A stretch of DNA of 13,551 nucleotides. It comes from UBA1163 sp049513055 (lineage in GTDB: Bacteria; Desulfobacterota; BSN033; UBA1163). Numbering within the stretch: position 1 is the first letter of the stretch; every line of letters begins with the position of its first letter. This document shows, piece after piece, positions 6,369 through 12,239 of the stretch. The stretch covers positions 1-13,551 of the forward strand of contig JBEKWN010000092.1 of assembly GCA_049513055.1 (NCBI GenBank), in the 5' to 3' direction. Below the pieces are notes generated by a model. It saw nothing but the letters and a program-made list of their open reading frames with translations, was not told the DNA's origin and searched no databases. Made by a program: the position numbers and the translations under genes.

Positions 6369-7055
6369 TTGCTTGAAATAGATAAACTCACGGTTTCTTA
6401 CGGGACTGAGAAAGCTGTCAATGAAGTCTCCTTGAAGGTATCGGGCGAAGTCGTCTGCCTGTGCGGCCGGAACGGTGCAGGCAAATCCACCGTGCTGAGA
6501 GCGGTTGCAGGGCTAGTGGATGTAGACTCTGGTCAGATATTGAAGGATGGGCAAGATGTAATCACCATACCCCTTTTCAAGCGGTTGGAAAACGGTATTG
6601 GTTATGTTCCGGAGGATAGAAAGCTCTTCAAAGAGATGACGGTTAGGGAGAATATAGAAGTAGCCAGAATCGGCGGAAGAGTCTCCGGAAAGAAGGAGAT
6701 GAATATTGATGAACTATTGCCGGAACTGGCATCCCTCTACAACAGGAAGAGCAAATTATTGAGTGGAGGACAACAGAAAATTATCAGTATTGCCAGAGCT
6801 ATAGTCACCTCTCCCGGTGTCTTGTTATTTGACGAATTACTGGAAGGACTCGCACGGTCAATGATGATTAAGATTTCCGAGATTGTGATGAAATTAAAGG
6901 CAGAGGGAAAAGACATTCTCTGCGCTGAGTCAAGCTTGGATAAGGCGAGTCATTATGCAGACAGAATAATCTGGTTAGAAAAGGGTCGAATCGTCGCAAC
7001 AGGAAGCCCTGCCGAAATCAAGAGACAAATGACGGATGCCATCAGAGCGAAATAA
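6369..7055 (+). CDS. livF: LIV-type ABC transporter ATP-binding protein LivF (TTG start)
   Basis: 228-residue partner ATPase. The only sensible start is TTG 6369, directly after the livG stop (TAA 6366-6368); MLEIDKLTVSYGTEKAVNEVSL is the standard LivF opening and no ATG precedes it. Walker A is GRNGAGKST (33-41), the Q-loop region is GIGYVPEDRKLFKEMTV, the signature is a canonical LSGGQ (131-135) and Walker B is VLLFDE (151-156). Two deviations stand out. DEP is DEL (residues 155-157), and the switch position after the ILxxE stretch carries Ser188 (CAESS) where LivF usually has Gln or His. If the ATP sites are asymmetric, LivG may carry the competent site. It is the last gene of the transporter operon. 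About 160 unassigned bases separate it from a corrinoid-protein relic. Confidence 0.9.
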   Translation: MLEIDKLTVSYGTEKAVNEVSLKVSGEVVCLCGRNGAGKSTVLRAVAGLVDVDSGQILKDGQDVITIPLFKRLENGIGYVPEDRKLFKEMTVRENIEVARIGGRVSGKKEMNIDELLPELASLYNRKSKLLSGGQQKIISIARAIVTSPGVLLFDELLEGLARSMMIKISEIVMKLKAEGKDILCAESSLDKASHYADRIIWLEKGRIVATGSPAEIKRQMTDAIRAK

Positions 7056-7216
7056 TATGCATCACTTATCTGAGCTGAAGCGATCTAAAATCGCGGTCCA
7101 CTTGATCAGGAAGCGAAATTGTTGGCAAGGGATATCTCACCTGGAAAGAGCGGTCTAATGGAAGTGCCCAGGGGTAAATGCATGGGGTCTAACTTGTTTA
7201 TTGGCTTTAGGCGACG

Positions 7217-7357
7217 GTGATTCGGTATCATCAGGTAAAAACCATTGTTGGGGGTGCACCCGTTACGGAGAGGTTTGCTAGGGAGATCGGTGCAGATGGA
7301 TATGCGCCGGATGCTGCCTCAGCCGTTGATTTGGTTAAATCGCTACTTGCCAAATGA
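7217..7357 (+). pseudogene. C-terminal remnant of a second corrinoid protein
   Basis: This frame, bounded upstream by TAG 7208-7210 and closed by TGA 7355-7357, encodes VKTIVGGAPVTERFAREI, then GADGYAPDAASAVDLVKSLLAK. It is the last strand and helix of a B12-binding Rossmann domain. Aligned with the end of the intact corrinoid protein at 7396-8040, I count 25 identities in 37 residues from IVGGAPVT onward, so the two are paralogues. About 170 residues, including the four-helix domain and the cobalt-ligating His, are missing. The 160 bases between livF and this relic (7056-7216) show no recognisable gene. A deletion probably removed most of this gene and possibly others formerly beside it. Confidence 0.8.
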
Positions 7358-7370
7358 ATTCCACCGTTGA

Positions 7371-7392
7371 TCAGAAATATTTGGTTTTCTGA
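7371..7392 (+). promoter_or_regulatory. Hairpin over the expected ribosome-binding site of the corrinoid gene
   Basis: TCAGAAA (7371-7377) is the exact complement of TTTCTGA (7386-7392), with an 8-base loop, ending three bases before ATG 7396. No Shine-Dalgarno sequence is visible before this start, and the hairpin occupies the place where one would be. It might affect initiation or mark an mRNA end. The stem is A/T-rich and short, so it may also be chance. Confidence 0.35.
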
Positions 7393-7395
7393 AAA

Positions 7396-8040
7396 ATGAA
7401 AAAAGAAGAAGTTGAATCTTTTTATAGAGCCTTGCGAGACACTAATCTTGCTACAATGGAAACCTTGCTGAGGGAGTACATCGGAAAGAGAGTCTCACCC
7501 ATTATTATTCTTAATGAAGGGATGATCGGTGCAATGGGTATCATCGGTCAGGAGTTTAAGGCTTCACAGATTTGGGTGCCTGAAGTGCTCTTAGCGGCAA
7601 GAAACATGAACCGGGGAATCGAAATCCTCAAACCAGAGCTCCTCAGGGAGAAATCACCAAGCAAGGGCACATTCGTTATCGGGACAGTGGAAGGAGATAT
7701 TCACGACATCGGGAAAAATCTTGTCACCATGATGATGACGGGCGCAGGATATGAGGTGATCGACCTCGGAATAGATGTCCCGAAAGACCGATTCCTGGAA
7801 GTCATTTCAAAGGAGCAACCAGACATAGTTGGTCTCTCCGCCCTTCTCACCACGACGATGCTCAAGATGAAAGGTGTCATAAAGGCTATCCGCCAATCCG
7901 TATCTAACCCTCCCAAAATCATTGTGGGTGGCGCACCCGTTACCCAAACATTTGCCGATGAGATTGAAGCAGACGGCTATGCTGAAGATGCGGTCAGGGC
8001 AGTGGAGTTGGCCAACCGTCTCCTTTCAAAAGGAGGATGA
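7396..8040 (+). CDS. Corrinoid (cobalamin-binding) methyl-carrier protein, MtbC/MttC/MtgC type
   Basis: 214 residues, the normal size for the small corrinoid proteins of methyltransferase systems. Residues 1 to about 88 form the helical cap domain (B12-binding_2), with EEVESFYRALRDTNLATMETLLREYIGKRVSPI and WVPEVLLAARNMNRGIEIL. From about 90 comes the cobalamin-binding Rossmann domain. It has the base-off/His-on motif DxHxxG as GDIHDIGKN (His103 is the lower cobalt ligand), the SALLTTTM stretch for the nucleotide tail, and IIVGGAPVT. It carries the methyl group as methyl-Co(III) between a substrate-side and an acceptor-side methyltransferase in the cytoplasm. Its stop overlaps the next gene's AGGAGG region, so the two are translated together. 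No reductive activator (RamA or RACE protein) is in the window. The substrate class cannot be told from this subunit. Confidence 0.93.
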   Translation: MKKEEVESFYRALRDTNLATMETLLREYIGKRVSPIIILNEGMIGAMGIIGQEFKASQIWVPEVLLAARNMNRGIEILKPELLREKSPSKGTFVIGTVEGDIHDIGKNLVTMMMTGAGYEVIDLGIDVPKDRFLEVISKEQPDIVGLSALLTTTMLKMKGVIKAIRQSVSNPPKIIVGGAPVTQTFADEIEADGYAEDAVRAVELANRLLSKGG

Positions 8041-8042
8041 GA

Positions 8043-9086
8043 ATGGAAAGCGGTCTTCGATCTACGCCCAAACGTCGATTCCTTTCAGGTCTCCTCGGAG
8101 GGAGGAAAGGAGATCGAATATCCGTGGCCAATCCCACTTCAATCGTTTCGGTTGAATTGATGGAGAAAACAGGTGTTTATTTCCCCGAGGCTCATCTGGA
8201 TCCTTCAAAAATGTCTGAACTTGCAGCAGGTGGATATGAGATCCTGGGTTTTGACTCCATTATGCCGGAGTTTAGTGTCCAGCAGGAAGCTGAGGCATTA
8301 GGATGTGTGGTCGATTGGGGAAGTCCCACCATGATGCCAGATGCTAAAACGCATCCTGTGAAAGAGGTGGAGGACCTTACCATTCCTGACAATATTCTTG
8401 AAAAACCTTCAATGGCAGTCCTGCTCAGAGCTCTGGAAATCTTGAACCGAACCTATGGAGACCACGTCGCCATTGTTGGGAAAGTGATGGGCCCATGGAC
8501 GATTTCATATCATCTGTGCGGTGTCCAGGATTTTCTGATTTGGACGTTGACTGAGCCAGAAAAGGTAAAGGAGCTTCTCCATCGGCTCAAGGAGGTATCG
8601 ATAGCGTTTGCCAACGCACAATTTCGCGCTGGCGCTGATGCGGTCGTGATTGCGGACCATGCGACAGGAGACCTCGTTAGCCCCAAGGCCTATCAGGATT
8701 TTCTCCTTCCCGTTCATCAGGAGATGAATCAACGGATTGGAGGACCAACCATCCTTCACATCTGCGGGAACTGCTCTGACCGACTTAGGCTGTTTGTTGA
8801 GGCTGGTTTTGATGCTTACCATTTCGAATGGCAGGTAGAGGCCAAGATGGCTGTTCAAGTGGTCAATCATGAAATGTCTCTAATTGGTAATATTGCTAAC
8901 AAAAATGTGCTCTTCGGAGGAACTCCAGAGGATGTTTATAAACAAGCCCGTTACAGCATAGAGGCTGGTGTAGATATCCTCGCTCCGGAATGCGCTGTTC
9001 CTCTCCAAACTCCGCTTGCAAACCTAAAGGCGATCGTCGAGGCAGCCAAAGAAGGTTATGTAGCTCAGGGCTTCAGCCCTGATTAA
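8043..9086 (+). CDS. UroD/MtaA-CmuA family methylcobamide methyltransferase
   Basis: 347 residues. I choose ATG 8043, six bases after AGGAGG (8031-8036); an ATG at 8037 abuts that site. The protein is a TIM barrel of the uroporphyrinogen-decarboxylase-like superfamily. GKVMGPWTISYHLCG and GADAVVIADHATGDLVSP are family stretches. ILHICGNC (His239, Cys241) and the late PECAVPLQTP (Cys317) give the His-x-Cys...Cys zinc site of MtaA, MtbA and CmuA, which activates a thiol for methyl transfer. In methanogens these enzymes methylate coenzyme M. In bacteria, relatives serve demethylation of methoxyaromatics, methylthio compounds or chloromethane. Placed between a corrinoid protein and an AcsE-like protein, it is probably the substrate-side enzyme here, but an acceptor-side role cannot be excluded. 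It is not a haem-pathway HemE. Confidence 0.88.
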   Translation: MESGLRSTPKRRFLSGLLGGRKGDRISVANPTSIVSVELMEKTGVYFPEAHLDPSKMSELAAGGYEILGFDSIMPEFSVQQEAEALGCVVDWGSPTMMPDAKTHPVKEVEDLTIPDNILEKPSMAVLLRALEILNRTYGDHVAIVGKVMGPWTISYHLCGVQDFLIWTLTEPEKVKELLHRLKEVSIAFANAQFRAGADAVVIADHATGDLVSPKAYQDFLLPVHQEMNQRIGGPTILHICGNCSDRLRLFVEAGFDAYHFEWQVEAKMAVQVVNHEMSLIGNIANKNVLFGGTPEDVYKQARYSIEAGVDILAPECAVPLQTPLANLKAIVEAAKEGYVAQGFSPD

Positions 9087-9124
9087 CAGCCCTGGAGGGT
9101 TGAGTTACGAAGGGTGAAGTGTCC

Positions 9125-9928
9125 ATGCTGATCATTGGGGAATCGATTAACGGAACGATCCAAAAAGTAGGGCAGGCCATATTGGATCGGAACGAGGCCT
9201 ACCTGAGAGAATTGGCAAGGGTTCAATATGAATGTGGGGCTAATTTCCTGGATGTCAATGCAGGTGTTGCTTCCGGAAATGAAGAGGAGGATTTACCTTG
9301 GCTGGTTGATATTGTTCAAAAGGAGGTTTCTATTCCTTTAATGCTGGATAGCGCCAGCCCTGAAGTCCTAAAGGCAGCCCTTTCTGTCTATCGCCATCAA
9401 AAACCCCCTATCCTCAATTCCATCTCAGGTGAGGGGGAAAAATGGAATAAACTTTTCCCTGTCATCGTTGAAAAAAAATGTAAAGTTGTGGTCCTCTTAA
9501 TGGACGATCAAGGAATCCCAAGAACGATCGAACAAAGGTTAAACATTGCTAAAAGACTCTATGAAAATCTAATTCAGGCAAATATCCCTCCCGACCACAT
9601 CTACTTCGACATTCTCGTCCTCTCTGTGGCGGTCGAACCCGAATCAGCCCTTGTGACCCTTGAAATGATAAAAACAGTCCGATCCATTTTCCCTCAATCC
9701 CATACCATCTGTGGAGTGAGCAATGTAAGCATGGGACTCCCCGGGAGGAAATTGATCAATAGAACTTTCCTGGTTATGGCAATATATGCCGGCCTCGATA
9801 CCCTCCTTATCGATGTTCGCGACCAGGCCCTCCTTTCCTCCATTTATGCCAGCAAAGTCCTCCTCAACCAGGATCCCTACTGCCTTGAATACCTTCAGGC
9901 GTACCGGGCGAAGAGAATATTGGTTTGA
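9125..9928 (+). CDS. Methyltetrahydrofolate:corrinoid methyltransferase, AcsE/MtgA-like
   Basis: 267 residues from ATG 9125, seven bases after GGTGA (9113-9117). A GTG at 9119 would add two residues. This is a pterin-binding TIM barrel. DVNAG (43-47), MLDSASP (Asp75), ILNSIS (Asn98), FDILVL (Asp162) and GVSNVSMGLPGRKLINRTFL (Asn200) line up with the tetrahydrofolate-binding and proton-transfer residues known in Moorella AcsE (Asp75, Asn96, Asp160, Asn199). The C-terminal LLNQDPYCLEYLQAYR is also AcsE-like. In this setting it would take the methyl group from the corrinoid protein and form methyl-tetrahydrofolate, as MtgA does in glycine-betaine demethylation. Free reversibility means the opposite direction is possible. 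It follows the UroD-family gene by 38 bases and ends the methyl-transfer module. Three components fit a complete two-methyltransferase shuttle. Confidence 0.88.
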   Translation: MLIIGESINGTIQKVGQAILDRNEAYLRELARVQYECGANFLDVNAGVASGNEEEDLPWLVDIVQKEVSIPLMLDSASPEVLKAALSVYRHQKPPILNSISGEGEKWNKLFPVIVEKKCKVVVLLMDDQGIPRTIEQRLNIAKRLYENLIQANIPPDHIYFDILVLSVAVEPESALVTLEMIKTVRSIFPQSHTICGVSNVSMGLPGRKLINRTFLVMAIYAGLDTLLIDVRDQALLSSIYASKVLLNQDPYCLEYLQAYRAKRILV

Positions 9929-10040
9929 AAATCCCCCTCTATTCCTGAGTCTTCATATCCCTTCTCGATATCGATATCGTTTGGCAATAACATAAAATCG
10001 ATGGAGATTCTGCTACCAAAAGAGTGGGTTACCCTTTTGT

Positions 10041-10412
10041 CCGCACAAGAGAAAAGCAAAACTCTTCCTCGAATTTGAAGATCGCTTTAATATCCACGAC
10101 TCCCTGATTTTATGCAGATTCTATCGGGACATCTACTGGGATTGGGATTACCTCTCGACAATTATCGAAGTCACAACAGGTCTCAAATTAGATGAAAAGG
10201 ATTGCAGAAAAATCTCATCCACCATTCAGAATGAAACCCGAAGATTCAATCTCCGTGAAGGCATAACATCGAAAGATGATACCCTTTCCAAGAGGTTTTT
10301 TGACGAACCCCTGGGTAAAGACAGAAAGACGATCTGGAGAGAAGACCTTCAGAGAATGCCCCAGGATTACTATGCCCTGAGAGGTTGGAATTCTGAGGGC
10401 ATTCCAGAATAA
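10041..10412 (+). pseudogene. Aldehyde:ferredoxin oxidoreductase, C-terminal remnant
   Basis: A frame without a start reads RKAKLFLEFEDRFNIHDSLI, then LCRFYRDIYWDWDYLSTIIE, TTGLKLDE and finally RFNLREGITSKDDTLSKRFF and YYALRGWNSEGIPE before TAA 10410. This is the end of the tungstopterin or molybdopterin aldehyde:ferredoxin oxidoreductase family. The HDSL..CRF segment, FN.REG..R.DDTLP.RF and YY.LRGW...GIP are diagnostic, and DSLILC preserves a cluster-domain Cys region. Roughly the first 500 residues, including the cofactor-binding N-terminal domain and the CxxC cluster ligands, are absent. Upstream 9929-10040 holds no coding sequence I recognise, only a 14-bp palindrome CGATATCGATATCG at 9966-9979. 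The gene was lost by a large internal deletion next to the methyltransferase module. Confidence 0.8.
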
Positions 10413-10435
10413 TATTATAGATGGGAGATAGCACC

Positions 10436-10463
10436 TGCCTGCCCTGCCCATCACAGGCAGGCA
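10436..10463. repeat. Short inverted repeat TGCCTGCC / GGCAGGCA
   Basis: TGCCTGCC at 10436-10443 is the exact complement of GGCAGGCA at 10456-10463, with a 12-base spacer. It begins 23 bases after the oxidoreductase remnant. No T-run follows. Palindromes of this core occur as interspersed repeats in many genomes, so it may be a REP-like unit or the junction of a decayed mobile element. Only one copy is in the window. Confidence 0.45.
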
Positions 10464-10466
10464 TAG

Positions 10467-10730
10467 GAAGGGGCTGTAAAATCAAAAACCTCAAAAGAGA
10501 TCCTCAAGCATCTTGGTCTTAGGGACTTAAAGGTCAGACCCCCTCCTAAGGTGAAAGTATCCTCCATAACGATTTTCATCGATTGTTCAGATTTCCAGGT
10601 TCCATTTTCTGCTCCTGCCTTCTATCCGGACCAGGATTACCAGATGGATTGTTACAGGATTTCAAAACCGCACCTGATGGTTCCCATGGTTTCAATAGCT
10701 GCTATAGATCTTCTGTTTTCATATCATTGA
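10467..10730 (+). pseudogene. Possible C-terminal tail of a transposase (decayed)
   Basis: An 87-codon frame runs from just after TAG 10464-10466 to TGA 10728 with no initiating codon at its start. It opens EGAVKSKTSKEILKHLGLRD, then LKVRPPPKVKVSSITIFID and PAFYPDQDYQMDCY. The EILxHLGL...RPPPK...D..YP tail resembles the C-terminus of some IS91-type and related transposases found in anaerobe genomes. The rest of that protein is not here. I cannot confirm the family by eye. The last 30 codons look random. Confidence 0.3.
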
Positions 10731-10862
10731 AAATGTTTTGGTATGATTTTCAACTATTCAATTGGTGTTCCTGGTGTCCATCCGTAATCGTTGAACCCTA
10801 GAATCGTTCAAGACCAAGATTTGTAGGTGAAAGCCTTAACATGGCTTTTTCGACCGGCGGGA

Positions 10863-10891
10863 TTTCGAAAAAAGAGGACTTCTTCCTGAAG
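10863..10891 (+). repeat. Imperfect direct repeat, left copy (flanks the SDR gene)
   Basis: This 29-base block, starting TTTCGAAAAAAGAGGA and ending TTCCTGAAG, matches 12062-12090 at 25 of 29 positions by my count. In both copies the heptamer GTAGGTG begins 44 to 45 bases upstream of the A-run (10824 and 12023), so the repeat unit is longer than the best-matching block. Within this copy GACTTC/GAAGTC forms a 6-bp hairpin. The two copies lie about 1.2 kb apart, on either side of the GC-rich dehydrogenase gene. Confidence 0.55.
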
Positions 10892-10981
10892 TCATCAATC
10901 CATGAATCGATATCGCTATAGCAGATTTCAACTGACAATTCTTAAAAGATAATTTTCACAACACAACAACACTTTTTTTGT

Positions 10982-11010
10982 TTGACAGACGCATCATTTC
11001 CTGATATCTG
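10982..11010 (+). promoter_or_regulatory. Candidate sigma-70 promoter upstream of the SDR gene
   Basis: A perfect TTGACA (10982-10987) is followed by a 17-base spacer and TATCTG (11005-11010). The -35 box is ideal, but the -10 matches TATAAT at only three positions and lacks the final T, so strength is doubtful. It is preceded by an A/T-rich tract and lies about 190 bases before the dehydrogenase start. Confidence 0.3.
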
Positions 11011-11122
11011 AAACCTTGGATGGGGTCGTCTCCGTTAGTTAGTGCAAAAATAACCCAACAACACAACCCTAAACCTTTTGGAGTAATTATGAAATGGGCT
11101 TTCCAGAAAGTGCCGATATGAG

Positions 11123-11160
11123 GCCTTCAAAGGGAGCGTTGCACCCTTCGGAGGCTTTAT
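11123..11160 (+). terminator. Stem-loop with A/T tail in the SDR leader (attenuator or leftover terminator)
   Basis: GCCT (11123-11126) pairs with AGGC (11152-11155) and AAGGG (11130-11134) with CCCTT (11144-11148), separated by a small internal loop. TTTATTG follows. The structure lies about 45 bases before the dehydrogenase start, where it could end upstream transcripts or attenuate this gene. The interrupted stem makes it only moderately convincing. Confidence 0.35.
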
Positions 11161-11201
11161 TGATTTTAGTTTCTTAGACTATCAGAAAGGAGGAAATGAG
11201 C

Positions 11202-11963
11202 ATGGATCTCGGACTGAAGGGCAAGAAGGCCATCGTCACCGGCGGCACACGCGGCATCGGGCGCGCCATCGCCAACCTCCTGGGCGAGGAAGGCTGTGAC
11301 ATCGGTATCTGCGCCCGCACCGCCGCCCAGATCGAGGAGGCGGTCACCGCCTTCAAGGCGAAGGGCGTTAAGGCCTTCGGGTCAGCGGTGGACGTGGCCG
11401 ACGGCGCCCAGCTCACCAGTTTCGTCAAGTCAACTGCCGAGGCGCTCGGCGGCCTCGACATCTTTATCTCCAACGTGAGCGCGTTCGGTGTCAGCAACGA
11501 CGAGGCCTCGTGGATGAAAGGCTTCGAGATCGACGTGCTCGGCACCTTGCGCGGCTGCGAGACGGCGGTGCCGTTTCTTGAGAATTCGGGGGCCGGCGCT
11601 ATCGTCGTGGTCGGATCAGCGGCCGCGGTCGAGGTGGTGGGTCCGCGGGGTGCTTACGGCAGCGTGAAGGTGGCAATCCTGCCCTACATTAAGTCGCTGG
11701 CGCAAAACCTCGCGCCCAATAAGGTGCGCGCTAACGTGGTCTCGCCCGGTACCATCTATTTCAAGGGTGGGGTGTGGAACGTGATAGAGCAGAACATGCC
11801 CGCCCGGTACCGCCAAGCATTCGATCGCAATCCCATGGGCCGTATGGGCACACCGGAAGAGGTGGCAAATGCGGTGGTGTTCCTGGCCAGCCCGCGCGCC
11901 AGCTTCATCACCGGAACAAACCTGATTTGCGACGGCTGCATCACCCAGCGTGTGCAGTTCTGA
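11202..11963 (+). CDS. Short-chain dehydrogenase/reductase (classical SDR)
   Basis: 253 residues from ATG 11202, which lies eight bases after AGGAGG (11188-11193); ATG 11196 is only two bases after it. NAD(P) Rossmann motif TGGTRGIG (13-20), a central NVSAFG stretch, catalytic Ser139 (VVGSAAA) and YxxxK at Tyr152/Lys156 (AYGSVK) are all present, then PGTIYFKGG and the family ending FITGTNLICDGC. It is a complete cytoplasmic oxidoreductase of the FabG-like type, acting on an unknown alcohol or ketone. Arg17 after the Gly motif and no acidic residue at the strand-2 end (ICARTAAQ) favour NADPH. Its composition stands out: strongly G/C third positions, with 41 G/C in 60 bases at 11281-11340 against 25 in 60 at 4681-4740. 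That suggests recent acquisition. It has its own leader and is bracketed by a short direct repeat. Confidence 0.92.
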   Translation: MDLGLKGKKAIVTGGTRGIGRAIANLLGEEGCDIGICARTAAQIEEAVTAFKAKGVKAFGSAVDVADGAQLTSFVKSTAEALGGLDIFISNVSAFGVSNDEASWMKGFEIDVLGTLRGCETAVPFLENSGAGAIVVVGSAAAVEVVGPRGAYGSVKVAILPYIKSLAQNLAPNKVRANVVSPGTIYFKGGVWNVIEQNMPARYRQAFDRNPMGRMGTPEEVANAVVFLASPRASFITGTNLICDGCITQRVQF

Positions 11964-12239
11964 CCCGCACCCGAGAGAACCGTAATCCTCAACCTCCATG
12001 ATTATCTTCTACTAAAGAGTAGTAGGTGGAGGCGGTAAATTGGCATCGGGACTGGCAGCTTTTTAGAAAAAAGAGGAGTCCTTCCTGAAAGATTGATTTT
12101 TCAATTTTGCCCTTTCATATGAAGTCTTGGGAGGCCTTCTATGCCTTTTGGGGGACTTTCAAATTTTTGTCTCTTAAAACAGAAGAGCGTGTAGTCAATT
12201 GGGCCATAACAACAAAGCTCTAATAAGGGGAGGTGGATT
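11964..12239. other. Intergenic region between SDR and hydrolase
   Basis: About 276 bases, A/T-rich again after the dehydrogenase. It holds the right copy of the imperfect repeat and a small hairpin CTACT/AGTAG at 12009-12022. A 34-codon frame at 12119-12223 (MKSWEAFYAFWGTFKFLSL...) has no ribosome-binding site and matches nothing I know, so I do not call it a gene. A good AGGGGAGGT just before 12240 belongs to the hydrolase. Confidence 0.4.
12062..12090 (+). repeat. Imperfect direct repeat, right copy (flanks the SDR gene)
   Basis: Partner of 10863-10891, starting TTTAGAAAAAAGAGGA and ending TTCCTGAAA. The four differing positions are scattered, so the copies are old or under weak constraint. 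The upstream GTAGGTG lies at the same distance as in the left copy. Confidence 0.55.

Larger units (their letters stand above)
10731..11201. other. Intergenic region with a short terminator-like hairpin
   Basis: No gene is visible. AAAGCC (10830-10835) pairs with GGCTTT (10843-10848) over a 7-base loop and runs into TTTTT, a weak terminator-like structure. The region also holds the left copy of the imperfect repeat (10863-10891), a possible promoter (10982-11010) and a GC-rich stem with A/T-rich tail at about 11123-11160. Around 10962-10974 and 11056-11068, A/C-rich runs of the CAACAACAC type appear twice. Confidence 0.4.

Noticed and set aside
8505..8870. 121-codon minus-strand frame inside the methyltransferase gene
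   Set aside because: It is antisense to a well-supported gene with catalytic residues and shows no independent motif.
10583..10801. 72-codon plus-strand frame starting at 10583
   Set aside because: No ribosome-binding site, Cys/Ser/Phe-rich chance composition, and it overlaps a better-looking remnant frame.
12119..12223. 34-codon frame before the hydrolase
   Set aside because: No ribosome-binding site and no recognisable motif; likely chance.
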